Source: Frankiales bacterium (GTDB lineage: Bacteria; Actinomycetota; Actinomycetes; Mycobacteriales; Jatrophihabitantaceae). Taken from it: 64,000 bases of DNA. The position numbers and the translations under genes were made by a program. This document shows positions 1-11,045 of this stretch, piece after piece. The notes under the pieces were generated by a model. It saw nothing but the letters and a program-made list of their open reading frames with translations, was not told the DNA's origin and did no database searches. The stretch covers positions 1 through 64,000 of the forward strand of contig JAOPUZ010000022.1 of NCBI GenBank assembly GCA_025966315.1, read 5' to 3'. The first letter of the stretch is position 1; the number at the start of each line of letters is the position of its first letter.

Positions 1-12
1 CCGCCGAATCGA

Positions 13-47
13 GCAACATCTGGCATCCCTGAGATGCCAGATGTTGC
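13..47. repeat. Perfect 14-bp inverted repeat upstream of the response regulator
   Basis: The arms at 13-26 and 34-47 are exact reverse complements separated by 7 nt. The element ends 21 nt before the response-regulator start. A near-identical element sits at 18147-18185, upstream of the acetamidase/formamidase gene. It could be an operator for a shared regulator, the terminator of a gene lying left of the window, or a small dispersed palindrome. There is no T-run after the hairpin on the plus strand, which weakens the terminator reading. Confidence 0.7.
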
Positions 48-68
48 ACGACCGGCCTTACCACGCCG

Positions 69-758
69 ATGACCCATCTATTGGTCGTCGAGGACGAGCC
101 CGATCTGCTGTCCATGCTGATTCTCAATCTCACCAGCCGCGGATTCCAGGTCAGCAGTGCCACCGACGGCGCAACCGCCTTGCAGCGCGCGGCCGAGCAA
201 CATCCCGACCTGCTGCTGCTTGACCTCGGGCTGCCCGACATCGACGGACTGGAGGTCATTCGGCAGCTACAGGTGAACGAGCCCACGCTGCCGATCGTGG
301 TGCTGTCGGCTCGTAGCAGCAGTAACGACATCGTCCTGGCGCTCGACCTCGGTGCGACCGACTACGTCACCAAGCCTTTCGAGATGGCGCAACTACTGGC
401 CCGGGTCGGCGCCATCACGCGCCGGCCTAGTTCGGACCGCCGCAAAGAAGTCGTCCGGCTCGGGGATATCACGGTCGATCGAGATACTCGCACGATCACC
501 CACGCCACCAACGGTACCCACACGCTCGTTCATCTGACCCCTACCGAATGGCGCATTCTCGATATTCTGCTCGACCGCCCCAATGCCCTGGTCAGTTCCA
601 CCGAACTGCTGACCAGCCTTCGCGGGGACGCCATTCATACCGACGCCAGTTACCTGCGCATCTACCTGGCCCAACTTAGACGCAAGCTCGAACCCGTCCC
701 GAGTCAGCCGCGTTACCTGCTCACTGATCCCGGGCTCGGCTACCGCTTCCACCCTTGA
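69..758 (+). CDS. OmpR/KdpE-type two-component response regulator
   Basis: This 229-residue protein has a receiver domain (about 1-115) followed by a winged-helix DNA-binding domain (about 128-228). The acidic pocket is E8/D9, the predicted phospho-acceptor is D52 in LLLLDLGLPD, and S80 and K102 (in TKPF) match the conserved switch residues, so the receiver looks functional. The C-terminal segment with LTPTEWRILDILL and a final GLGYRF motif is typical of Trans_reg_C. By family it would be phosphorylated by a membrane histidine kinase and regulate transcription. No kinase is visible in the window; it may lie to the left. The ATG start is 21 nt after a strong palindrome. Confidence 0.9.
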   Translation: MTHLLVVEDEPDLLSMLILNLTSRGFQVSSATDGATALQRAAEQHPDLLLLDLGLPDIDGLEVIRQLQVNEPTLPIVVLSARSSSNDIVLALDLGATDYVTKPFEMAQLLARVGAITRRPSSDRRKEVVRLGDITVDRDTRTITHATNGTHTLVHLTPTEWRILDILLDRPNALVSSTELLTSLRGDAIHTDASYLRIYLAQLRRKLEPVPSQPRYLLTDPGLGYRFHP

Positions 759-791
759 GCCGCAGCCCGTCCAGCGATAGGCGTTACCACC

Positions 792-1220
792 ATGAAGATC
801 CGTCGCCGTGCAAGGTCGAATTCGTCGGGCATCGATCTGGACGACGCGGCCCGGCGGGTAGCGCGGATCGGGTCCATTCGGTGGTACTCGCACGTCCGCC
901 CCGGCAAGACGCTCTGGCGTTCGGAAGCGGGCGAGTTCCTCGATCGACGCTTTCGGATACACCGGTCCATGGTCGCCCGGCCTTACTCCCTCAATATTCC
1001 GATTCTCAGCCGCAGAGATGAACAGATCGGCGGAATTCTGCTCTACCGGGGCGGGTGGGTGGACCTCTGGCTGCTGACCGACGGTCACATCGAGTCCGAC
1101 TCGCGAGAGATCAGTTCCGCGAGCGAGTTCGAGATGTTTCTGCAAGGGATTCTGCTGAGTTTTACTGTCAATCGGCACAGAAGGCAGTTCTATCTCAATT
1201 ACCTGGACCAAGCCAGCTAG
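792..1220 (+). CDS. Hypothetical protein, 142 aa
   Basis: I do not recognise this protein. It starts with a basic stretch (MKIRRRARSN), has no signal peptide or membrane segment, and contains an aromatic-rich middle (LLYRGGWVDLWLL). It lies 33 nt after the response-regulator gene on the same strand and could be cotranscribed with it. Codon usage is GC-rich like its neighbours. The overlapping minus-strand frames over 393-1529 show no recognisable domain. A small cytoplasmic protein of unknown function is the most that can be said. Confidence 0.5.
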   Translation: MKIRRRARSNSSGIDLDDAARRVARIGSIRWYSHVRPGKTLWRSEAGEFLDRRFRIHRSMVARPYSLNIPILSRRDEQIGGILLYRGGWVDLWLLTDGHIESDSREISSASEFEMFLQGILLSFTVNRHRRQFYLNYLDQAS

Positions 1221-1276
1221 TCGAGCCGTTCGATAATCGAGCCCGTCCGGTAGCGCGCGCTTGGATAGCCCAGTCG

Positions 1277-2206
1277 TCAGGCGGCCGAGACTGCCGCCGG
1301 AAAGCGATCGGCCTCGCGGTTCATACGGACCCGGTAAAGGTGACTCAGCAAGGCCATTTGCAGGATCGGCAACCTCAAGAGCAGAAGTCCGACGCCGCCA
1401 CCGAACGGAGCGACGAGCCACAAGGCCAATGCCGTGTACAGCAACGCGGCGCGACGGGACTGCGGCTCTTTCCGGCGGCAGAACAGGTACAAGGCAACGG
1501 ACAGCACCAAACTCAGCGCCGACCACCACAGCACCAGCAGCGCTTGATCATGAAGAACCACGTTGGCCGGGATCGCGCCGACGGCCAACGCCGCCAACAC
1601 GGTCGCCCGCACAATAAACCGTCGGTACCGGCTGACCTCTGACGCCGACGGTTCATAGCAGTCCAGCCGGCTCAGCTCGTAGTCGTTCAACATGGCGTTC
1701 TTGTCGAGATAGATCTGGCTCTGCTGATACTGCTGGGCGACCTCCGCGGCGAGCGACGGCGGCACCCGGTCCGACATCCAGACCGCCGCTATCCGGGCGT
1801 ACTGCGCGCGAACGCCGCGCGTGCCGGCGATGACGCGGCCCCAGCACGCCACCACCGCCAGGACGTTGCGCGCTTGCGGATACTGTGCGGCGCTGGCTTC
1901 ATCTGCGTAGGCGTAATAGCCGCAGCTACAGTCCGGCTCCGGGGTGGCGTGCACCAGCCGACGGATCGCCGGGTCCCCGAAACGACTGGCGCCACCGCCA
2001 CCGCCGACGCCGGGGCCACCGCCGACGGCACCGACCGACTGGAGCGCGCGGCAAGCGGCGGTATTCGTCCCGGCCGTCCACGGAGTCGCACCGAACAATG
2101 GGTAAAGCAGGCCGCCCGGCCCAATGCGGAAGGTCCGCAACGCGCGGATCTCCCCGACCTGAGGTTCGAAACCGGAATACGGCTGCCCGCCTGCGGGTCG
2201 AGTCAC
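1277..2206 (-). CDS. Actinobacterial membrane protein of unknown function
   Basis: This 309-residue protein has a soluble N-terminal half and about four hydrophobic segments in the C-terminal 120 residues (from about residue 198). The N-terminal part contains EIRALRTFRIGPGGLLYPLF and a Cys-containing CSCGYYAYAD stretch followed by VVACWGRVIAGTRGVRAQYA. I recognise this pattern from uncharacterised actinobacterial proteins in which an aromatic/Cys module precedes a W-G-R segment. A Gly-rich run near residues 60-72 probably is a linker. No enzymatic motif was found. It is convergent with the gene ending at 1220, separated by 56 nt. Confidence 0.65.
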   Translation of the reverse strand: MTRPAGGQPYSGFEPQVGEIRALRTFRIGPGGLLYPLFGATPWTAGTNTAACRALQSVGAVGGGPGVGGGGGASRFGDPAIRRLVHATPEPDCSCGYYAYADEASAAQYPQARNVLAVVACWGRVIAGTRGVRAQYARIAAVWMSDRVPPSLAAEVAQQYQQSQIYLDKNAMLNDYELSRLDCYEPSASEVSRYRRFIVRATVLAALAVGAIPANVVLHDQALLVLWWSALSLVLSVALYLFCRRKEPQSRRAALLYTALALWLVAPFGGGVGLLLLRLPILQMALLSHLYRVRMNREADRFPAAVSAA

Positions 2207-2699
2207 GGCGCCGGCGCTACCTGCTCGCCGTCGAGCACCTCCGACTCCGAGGCTGCGGAAAGCACGCTGTCCACGTCGACCGGCTCAGTGTCTGGTCGGC
2301 TGAGAGCATGTTGCGAAAGAACGTCCAGGTGTTGGCGTTCCGTACCGATGTTCCCCAATGTCGCCACCCGCTTTCTACTCACGGCTCGTCCGAGACGAGG
2401 TCGACCTTCGCACCTTGCCTCGGCAGCTCGCCTGCTAACCCTGCCCTCGAGCGTAGGCGGTTACACCGGCGACGGCTCCCTTTCAGCCGCGAGGAAGTCG
2501 TGAAAATTTCGTGACCTTCACCGGCTCGCCCGAGCGCTCAATCGACCAGACGCCCTGGCGCTCGGAGGCGACTTGCTGGCTGAACACGCGCCATCGGTCA
2601 ACCGCGGGATGAGGGTCAGCGGATCGGCGACACCGGGTAGCCGACGCTCGAGGTAACTGTTCACAAGTGGTATCTCCATAACGGTATTCAGGATCCTGA
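2207..2699. other. Gene-poor stretch between the membrane protein and the YjbR gene
   Basis: No intact gene is convincing here. Open plus-strand frames run in from the antisense of the preceding gene and lack domain signatures. The right half (2483-2679, minus strand) holds a short frame that looks protein-like only if one frameshift is allowed; it is listed separately. The left part must contain the promoter of the minus-strand membrane protein gene, but I could not assign boxes. Confidence 0.4.
2483..2679 (-). pseudogene. Possible frameshifted small gene
   Basis: From an ATG at 2679 the minus strand reads MEIPLVNSYLERRLPGVADP and continues plausibly to about 2600. There the sensible reading moves to another frame, giving DRWRVFSQQVASERQGVWSI and further charged residues to a TGA at 2483. 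Neither frame alone looks like a complete protein. If real, this is a roughly 64-residue protein broken by a single-base shift, or the 3' remnant of a longer gene. I do not recognise the family. Confidence 0.25.
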
Positions 2700-3089
2700 T
2701 CATGAATCGAGTTGCGCGACCAGCCGCTTGGGCGCGATTCGGCGATAGCCGTCGCGGACGATCTCGGCGATCTCGTCCCAGTCGGGATCAAGGTCGATCC
2801 GGACACCGACCCAGCCGCGGTGTCCGACATACGGCGGCCGGAAGAACTGCGCCGGGTCGGCCGCGATGAGCTCTTCCTGGGCGCCAGCTGCGGCCGGACA
2901 CCAGAACGCCAACCGATCAGCTCCGTGGTGGTGGTCATCGACGGCGACGAACTGCCGGCCGACAAAGAAGGACACCTCGCCGTGACTGATCCGCTCGGTC
3001 GCCCCGGGCAGCGCCAGGCAGATCTCCCGCAACCGCGCCACGGCGTCGTCGCTGGACCTCGCGTCGCCGCTCTTGGATGAATCCTGCAT
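2700..3089 (-). CDS. MmcQ/YjbR family protein
   Basis: The family features are visible: an N-terminal helix with LREICLALPGATERISHGEV, a FFVG strand, a central FWCPAAAGAQ segment, then YVGHRGWVGVRIDLDPDWDE and a final helix ending in RLVAQLDS. These are small single-domain proteins with a CyaY-like, DNA-binding-type fold whose function is not settled. The frame is open to 3338, but I chose the ATG at 3089 (129 aa) because the domain begins about 14 residues after it and a longer form would collide with the divergent gene at 3245. The two genes diverge from about 155 nt. Confidence 0.8.
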   Translation of the reverse strand: MQDSSKSGDARSSDDAVARLREICLALPGATERISHGEVSFFVGRQFVAVDDHHHGADRLAFWCPAAAGAQEELIAADPAQFFRPPYVGHRGWVGVRIDLDPDWDEIAEIVRDGYRRIAPKRLVAQLDS

Positions 3090-3244
3090 GACCCCATCAT
3101 CGCGGAAGCGAAGCCGGCCGCCGGATCTTGCACCGCTCGCTTCAACGAGCTGCTTGCTGCTCGACCAGTGGCCCCTCGGAGTGGCGTTCAGCCTAAACTC
3201 TGAACCGAGGATCAGCCGATCCGAACGCCGGGAGGGCTTGCACT

Positions 3245-3865
3245 GTGGCGCGGTATCTCGACGTACATCCCCACGATCCGCAGCCGCGCATCGTGGCCCA
3301 GGCGGTGGCCATGCTGCACGACGACGCCTTGATCGCATATCCCACCGATTCCTGTTACGCCCTGGGGTTCGAGCTCGACAGCCGCACCGGTGCCGACCGG
3401 ATCCGCCGGATCCGCCACCTCGACGAGCGTCACCATTTCACCTTGGTGTGCTCACATTTCGCGCAGCTCGGGGAGTTCGTCCAGCTGGACAACGCCGCGT
3501 TTCGCAGCATCAAGGCGGCGACCCCGGGTCCGTACACCTTCATCCTCGCCGCGACCCGCGAGGTGCCCAAGCGCCTGGCTCATCCGCGCAAACGGACCGT
3601 CGGCGTACGCATTCCCGATCATCCCGTCGTCCGAGCCCTGCTGCGCGAGCGGGGCAAGCCGCTGGTGTCGAGCACGCTCCTGCTGCCCGGCGAGGACGAG
3701 CCGATGACCGACGGTTGGACGATCAAGGAACGCCTTGATCACGAGGTCGACGCGGTCATCGACTCAGGCGAGTGCGGGACGGAACCGACCACGGTCGTCG
3801 ACCTCTCGAGCGGATTGCCAGAGGTGCTACGCGTCGGCGCGGGCGATCCTGCACTCTTCGACTGA
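3245..3865 (+). CDS. Sua5/YciO/YrdC family protein (threonylcarbamoyl-AMP synthase-like)
   Basis: This 206-residue protein is a single YrdC domain. Visible signatures are IAYPTDSCYALGFELDSR near residues 30-47, the FTLVCSHF segment, and GPYTFILAATREVPK followed by TVGVRIPDHPVVRALL. The family makes L-threonylcarbamoyladenylate for tRNA t6A modification. The short form without a Sua5 C-terminal domain and the overall pattern resemble the YciO branch, whose physiological role is less certain. It starts at GTG 3245. An essential tsaC copy probably exists elsewhere, which I cannot check. Confidence 0.8.
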   Translation: MARYLDVHPHDPQPRIVAQAVAMLHDDALIAYPTDSCYALGFELDSRTGADRIRRIRHLDERHHFTLVCSHFAQLGEFVQLDNAAFRSIKAATPGPYTFILAATREVPKRLAHPRKRTVGVRIPDHPVVRALLRERGKPLVSSTLLLPGEDEPMTDGWTIKERLDHEVDAVIDSGECGTEPTTVVDLSSGLPEVLRVGAGDPALFD

Positions 3866-3951
3866 ACGCTGGCAGGACAAGACGCCGTCAGCTGTATTCG
3901 CCTTGCCGCGCAATGTCGATGGGCTCGGCACCGGGAGCTTGGCCGCAGTGA

Positions 3952-4257
3952 TTAGGCCGACGGCTGGTCACCCGTTTGAGTGTCGGCCCAATCTCCGTGG
4001 GCCACGATCGCGAGGTCCTCGAGTTCCAGATCCCTCCCGGATACGGTGCGTGGGCCGATCACGACCGGCTCACCGGTGCCTCGTTGCACCAGGCGCAGTG
4101 GTCCGCCGTCCTTGCCTTGAAGGTGTTTGTTGCCCCACTGCATCAGCGCGAATACCGCAGGAAGTAAGTCGCGACCCATCTCGGTCAACAGATATTCATA
4201 ACGGCTTCGCTTGCCCGGCTCCTGATAACGCCGCTTCTCGAACAATCCGATATTGAG
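3952..4257 (-). pseudogene. HxlR-family regulator, C-terminal remnant
   Basis: The frame reads GLFEKRRYQE, then YEYLLTEMGRDLLPAVFALMQWGN, which is the end of the winged helix and last helix of an HxlR regulator. The N-terminal roughly 55 residues, including the recognition helix, are missing. Upstream, around 4250-4260, the sequence switches into a piece of an epimerase gene in another frame. The only available starts are non-ATG codons inside the domain. It should be non-functional; an intact HxlR gene is at 40968. Confidence 0.75.
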
Positions 4258-4471
4258 CCAGGATCTTCGGCGATCCGCTCTGCCTGGCCGCGTCGATGAG
4301 ATTCTGGTTGCCCTCGGTCCGGATGCGGGCGTTCAGCTCGGAATGATCACCGATCTTTCGTACGTCGTCGGGTAGATCGGTCAGCTCGTTCAGAATGATG
4401 TCCGGTCGGAAGTCACGAACCGCCTCGATCAATGCCGCGCGGTCGAAGACGTCACACATCCTGCCTTCCAT
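4258..4471 (-). pseudogene. NAD-dependent epimerase/SDR, internal remnant
   Basis: The segment reads CDVFDRAALIEAVRDFRPDI, then ILNELTDLP and ending SGSPKILAQ, which matches the stretch after the first two Rossmann strands of extended-SDR (NAD-dependent epimerase) proteins. The N-terminal nucleotide-binding loop is absent upstream and everything after ILAQ is replaced by HxlR sequence in another frame. The gene is therefore truncated at both ends. The frame runs a further 60 nt into the HxlR remnant before stopping at 4196. Confidence 0.7.
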
Positions 4472-4502
4472 AGTGTCAAGTCAGAGTCGTCAACCACGCC
4501 GA

Positions 4503-5342
4503 TCAGTCGTCATGCTTTACCGCGGTGCGGTAGTCACCGAACTGCGCGTCCCGCGCGTCCAACGCCTTGGTCAGACCGTCGCGCAGTGTCGAGGTGTAGG
4601 CCTGGGAGGCCTTGGTCGCACTGCCCAGCGACTGCATCTCGGTGGTCATCCGGATGCCGTTGCGAATTCCCATAGCTTCCATCGCCCGGTGCACCGTGCG
4701 CTTGTTCAGCGCGAGAAGGTCCGGCGGGATCAGTGCTATCCGCTCGGCCTTTTCCAGGACCCGCGCCTCGAGTTCTTCGATCGGGTAGGCCGCGTTCGCG
4801 TAACCCCACTCGGCCGCCTCGGTGCCCGACATCGCATCGCCCGTGAGCATCGCTTCCATTGCGCGGCGCATCCCGAGCAGCCACGGCTGCCAGGTCATGT
4901 CCGGGGGCGAGATCAGCCGGACGGGCGGGTATCCGATAACGGCGTCCTCGGCGACGTAGACCAGATCGCAGGCGGCGGCGAGTTCACTGCCCCCCGCCAG
5001 GCAGAAGCCATGGACCTGCCCGATGATCGGCGTCGCGTAGTCCCACATTTCCATCCAGCCGTCGACGAGGTGCCGCGCCCAGAATCCGTTCTTGAGCGCG
5101 GCATGGCGAGGCAGTTCCTCACTGGGGTCCTGATTGAGGTCATATCCCGCAGACCAACAGGTGCCGGCGCCCCGGATGATGATCACCGATACGTCATCGT
5201 CCAGATCGGCCCGCCGCATCGCATCGAACAACTGCGCCCGCAACCCGTTCGACAGCGCGTTGCGCTTCTCGGGCCGATTCAGGGTCAGTCGACGGACGTG
5301 GGCCGCTGGGTCGTCTTCGAGGATCAACTGCGCGTCGGACAT
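4503..5342 (-). CDS. Enoyl-CoA hydratase/isomerase (crotonase) family protein
   Basis: This 279-residue protein has the crotonase core: RRLTLNRPEKRNALS near the N-terminus, the first oxyanion-hole segment GAGTCWSAGYDLNQ, and the second, QVHGFCLAGGSELAAACD. A C-terminal trimerisation helix region follows. The family acts on acyl-CoA thioesters (hydration, isomerisation, hydrolysis). The usual second catalytic Glu position is not obvious: the region reads DAVIGYPPVRLISPPDM, so the precise reaction is unclear. The ATG at 5342 follows an AGGAGG-like ribosome site. No other beta-oxidation gene is adjacent. Confidence 0.85.
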   Translation of the reverse strand: MSDAQLILEDDPAAHVRRLTLNRPEKRNALSNGLRAQLFDAMRRADLDDDVSVIIIRGAGTCWSAGYDLNQDPSEELPRHAALKNGFWARHLVDGWMEMWDYATPIIGQVHGFCLAGGSELAAACDLVYVAEDAVIGYPPVRLISPPDMTWQPWLLGMRRAMEAMLTGDAMSGTEAAEWGYANAAYPIEELEARVLEKAERIALIPPDLLALNKRTVHRAMEAMGIRNGIRMTTEMQSLGSATKASQAYTSTLRDGLTKALDARDAQFGDYRTAVKHDD

Positions 5343-5401
5343 GCCTGCCTCCTAGAGTCACCCAAAGTTTGGGCTCAGCATCAATGCATATCACGCGTCC
5401 G

Positions 5402-6898
5402 CTAGTTGCTCCGATCTCCGTGTTCGGCCAGCGCGACAAGAGTTGCCCGGGCGCCGTGCGAGTGCAGGGAGTCCAGCGCGGTCAGGTACTGGGTGACGAA
5501 CCGCTCATCGTTGATCAGGTCCCCGAACAGGTCCCATTGGGCAATGAAGGCAGTGGGATCCAGGCGTTGCCGCCGCGCCGTGTCGGTGAGTCGCTCACTG
5601 AGCCGATCCTGCACGGTGATCTCATTACCGGCCTCGTCGATGCCTTCGGCATATCGTGCCCAGGATGCCACGACCAGCGTCGCCCGGGAGATCTCGCCGC
5701 CCACGGCGAGCTGTTCGCGAATGACCGGCAGCACCCACTTCGGGATCCGGTCGGAGCTTTCGGCACAGAGCCGGGCCAAGGTGTCGCGGACCGCGGCGTT
5801 GGCGAATCGCTCGATGAGAGTGCCTTTGTAGGACTCGAGGTCCACCCCCGGCACCGGGTGCAAGGTCGGGGTCGCTTCGAGGTCCATGTAGTCACGCAGG
5901 AACGAGGTGAACAGCGGGTCCTGGCAGACCTGGTGGACGTAACGGTAACCGGCTAGGTAGCCGAGATAACACAATGCCTGATGCGAGGCATTGAGCAGCC
6001 GCAGTTTCATGAGCTCGTACGGCTCGACGTCGGCGACTAGCTGCACCCCGGCGTCCTCGTAAACCGGCCGGCCCAGCCCGAACTCATCCTCCAGCACCCA
6101 TTGGACGAAAGGCTCACAGACCACCGGCCACGCATCGGTGATATCGAAGCGTTCAGCCAGCATGGCGCGGTCCTCCTCGGTGGTGACCGGCGTGATCCGG
6201 TCGACCATCGAGTTCGGGAACTGGACGTGCTGGGCCACCCAATCAGCCAACTCGGCCGAGCGAAGTTGCGCGAACGCGCTAAACATCCGGCGCGCGACGT
6301 CGCCATTGCCTTGGATGTTGTCGCACGACATGACGGTGAACGGCGGCAGCCCGCGTTCACGACGTCGGGTGAGCGCTTCGAGCACCAGCCCGAACCAGGT
6401 GACCGGCACGGCGCCCGGTTCGGCGTCGGCGACAACGGCTGCCGTGCGGCTATCGAACTCACCGCTGACCGGGTGCAGGTTGTAGCCGCCCTCGGTCACG
6501 GTCAAGGACACGATCCGGGTGCCCGGCGCGGCCATCGTTTCGATCACGGCGTCGGGATCGTCGGGGGCGAGCAGATAATCAACGATCGAGCCGATCACCC
6601 GCGGTTCGATCGTCCCGTCCGGGTGCTTGATGATCAGCGTGTAAAGGCAGTCCTGAGCCAGCAGGGCATCCCGGACCGCGCGGTCCTGGGGCAGCACGCC
6701 GACCCCGCAAATTCCCCAATCCATGGCCTTGCCGTCGTTCATGAGACGGTCCAGATACATCGCCTGGTGTGCGCGGTGGAACCCGCCGACCCCAAGATGC
6801 ACGATCCCGACCGATACCTGGGAGCGGTCGTAGGACGGGACGGGCACCACGGCGCCGATCACCTCCAAGGTGGTCGCGCCCAAGGTGGTCACAGGCAC
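5402..6898 (-). CDS. Mannitol dehydrogenase family oxidoreductase (polyol/hexuronate)
   Basis: At 498 residues this has the usual length for the polyol-specific long-chain dehydrogenase family, which includes mannitol 2-dehydrogenase and fructuronate reductase. The N-terminal NAD-binding segment is VGIVHLGVGGFHRAHQ (about 30-45). The catalytic signature MKLRLLNASHQ gives K298, N303 and H306. SCDNIQGNG near 191-199 is also typical. It would oxidise or reduce a sugar alcohol or ketohexuronate with NAD(P)H. Substrate cannot be read from sequence. It lies downstream of katG with a large hairpin between, so it is probably a separate transcript. Confidence 0.85.
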   Translation of the reverse strand: MPVTTLGATTLEVIGAVVPVPSYDRSQVSVGIVHLGVGGFHRAHQAMYLDRLMNDGKAMDWGICGVGVLPQDRAVRDALLAQDCLYTLIIKHPDGTIEPRVIGSIVDYLLAPDDPDAVIETMAAPGTRIVSLTVTEGGYNLHPVSGEFDSRTAAVVADAEPGAVPVTWFGLVLEALTRRRERGLPPFTVMSCDNIQGNGDVARRMFSAFAQLRSAELADWVAQHVQFPNSMVDRITPVTTEEDRAMLAERFDITDAWPVVCEPFVQWVLEDEFGLGRPVYEDAGVQLVADVEPYELMKLRLLNASHQALCYLGYLAGYRYVHQVCQDPLFTSFLRDYMDLEATPTLHPVPGVDLESYKGTLIERFANAAVRDTLARLCAESSDRIPKWVLPVIREQLAVGGEISRATLVVASWARYAEGIDEAGNEITVQDRLSERLTDTARRQRLDPTAFIAQWDLFGDLINDERFVTQYLTALDSLHSHGARATLVALAEHGDRSN

Positions 6899-6937
6899 TG
6901 CTACTTCACCGCCCCGAGGCCAGAACCGAGAAGAACG

Positions 6938-6981
6938 GTCGTCCAGGTCGACCCTCAGGATCGAGGATCGACCTGGACGAC
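6938..6981. terminator. Hairpin downstream of katG
   Basis: A perfect 14-bp inverted repeat (arms 6938-6951 and 6968-6981) with a 16-nt loop begins 6 nt after the katG stop. Its position suggests termination or transcript stabilisation for the furA-katG unit. There is no clear T-run on the minus strand, so an intrinsic terminator is likely but not certain. Confidence 0.6.
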
Positions 6982-6986
6982 GCTGA

Positions 6987-9679
<2,693 letters not shown>

Positions 9680-9700
9680 CGCCTGAGTATGTCGGGCTTT

Positions 9701-9715
9701 CTTGAATCAATCAAG
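9701..9715. promoter_or_regulatory. Candidate FurA operator upstream of furA
   Basis: The 15-nt sequence CTTGAATCAATCAAG is an imperfect palindrome with CTTGA/TCAAG arms around an AT-rich centre. It resembles described actinobacterial FurA/CatR boxes and lies just upstream of furA. The site assignment is inferred from position and resemblance. Confidence 0.6.
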
Positions 9716-9744
9716 TGTGGCGACGAGAACCAGGCCCGGCAACG

Positions 9745-10317
9745 CTAATCGGTGGCGTGGAACCAGGCGTCGTAGACGGTATTGCCGTCCCCGATAAGGG
9801 TCTCGATCTCGATGTCCGGGTCAATGCCTTGCTCGAGGACCTCATACGGCAGCAGCCGGATCCCGAACGACTGCAGAACATCCTTGGCAGCGACACTCAG
9901 AGCTTCCCATCCGGCCGCGGGAACGGCCGCGACTGAATAGAGGTCGGGGAGCGAGCGCGCGCTTCCCGTGGCGTTCCATGACCGCTCTGCATCGGAGTGC
10001 AGCACCGCGAACGGACCCAACTTGCACAGGCACAACGACAAGCCCTGGATTTCGCGGCCATCGAGATACGGGTCGCCGCCGGCCTTGTCCGGATCGGTGA
10101 TCAGAACCTCGCTGAACGACGACCACGGCCAGCCGCCGTCGGGCTCCACGTGTTCGACCGAGATCATCGGGTGGGAGCACAGCCCTTCAATCACTTGCGC
10201 GAGGAAGGCATTCACCGCGTCCGCGCCCTGGCCCCAAGGCACACCGACGGCAGCGATCTCCATTCGGGCCGCCTTGGCGATCGGCTCCCGGGCCAGCGCA
10301 TCACAAACACCAGACAT
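9745..10317 (-). CDS. Hypothetical protein, 190 aa
   Basis: I do not recognise this protein. It has no signal peptide or membrane span. The middle contains GGDPYLDGREIQGLSLCLC and FAVLHSDAERSWNATG, followed by a C-terminal acidic stretch ending in GNTVYDAWFHATD. The residue pattern looks like a soluble alpha/beta protein. It is transcribed toward furA with about 30 nt between its stop (9745) and the furA operator region, so it might read into furA-katG. The ATG at 10317 is the first in frame. Confidence 0.5.
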   Translation of the reverse strand: MSGVCDALAREPIAKAARMEIAAVGVPWGQGADAVNAFLAQVIEGLCSHPMISVEHVEPDGGWPWSSFSEVLITDPDKAGGDPYLDGREIQGLSLCLCKLGPFAVLHSDAERSWNATGSARSLPDLYSVAAVPAAGWEALSVAAKDVLQSFGIRLLPYEVLEQGIDPDIEIETLIGDGNTVYDAWFHATD

Positions 10318-10507
10318 GGGTCGTAACGTCTCCTTGCTCCCATTAGCGAAGCTTTTGACGAAAGCTTAGGGACTTCTGCCGGCCACGAGAGACGCCTGTG
10401 GATAACCAGCGCCGGTATCCGCGATGATCGCAAAGATCCCGGCAATGATCAGTAGGTTCTGCGCGCACGCCCGAGGCGATGTCAGTGGTCTGAGCCAGAC
10501 TCTGGTC

Positions 10508-10942
10508 ATGGTTGTCGAATTCCAGGTGACGTTTGACAGCGCTGACCCTGCAGCGCATGCCGCCTTTTGGGCCGAGGCCTTGCACTACGTGCTGCAACCG
10601 CCGCCGACCGGATTCCCGTCCTGGGATGCCGCGCTGGACGCTTGGGAGGTGCCGAGCGAGCGTCGCAACGATCGCGCGGCCATCGTCGATCCAACTGGCG
10701 CGGGCCCCCGGGTGTTCTTCCAGAAGGTGCCGGAGCCGAAGGCGGCCAAGAACCGAATGCACTTGGATCTGCGGGCCGCTGCGGGACTGACGGGTGAGGC
10801 CCGATTGCTGGCGCTCGAGGCTGAGTGCGCCCGCCTGAGCACCTTCGGGGCTACTCGAGTTCAGCGCTTCGAACCCGATGCCATGTAGGGCGGCTGGATC
10901 GTCATGCAGGATCCGCTGGGCAGCGAGTTCTGCCTGGACTGA
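10508..10942 (+). pseudogene. VOC-superfamily protein interrupted by an in-frame TAG
   Basis: From the ATG at 10508 the frame encodes a single glyoxalase/VOC domain: VVEFQVTFDSADPAAHAAFW, a central FFQKVPEPKAAKNRMHLDLR, and so on. Codon 127 is TAG (10886-10888). The same frame then continues GGWIVMQDPLGSEFCLD and stops at 10942. That tail is the conserved last strand of the family, with the usual Glu in EFC. The gene is thus a 144-codon VOC gene split 18 codons before its end. Loss of the last strand would probably unfold or inactivate the protein. A longer upstream reading from 10424 adds no homologous sequence. Confidence 0.75.
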
Positions 10943-11045
10943 GCACATTGTGCCGTTTCGATGACATGCGCTCACACATCCATAATCGGGAGGGCACGTC
11001 AGTTGAGCCCACCTGCCGGCAGCGGACACCCAGCGCGCGTAGGTC

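Noticed and set aside
393-1529. 378-codon minus-strand frame
   Set aside because: Antisense to the response regulator and the 792 gene; no family features or ribosome site.
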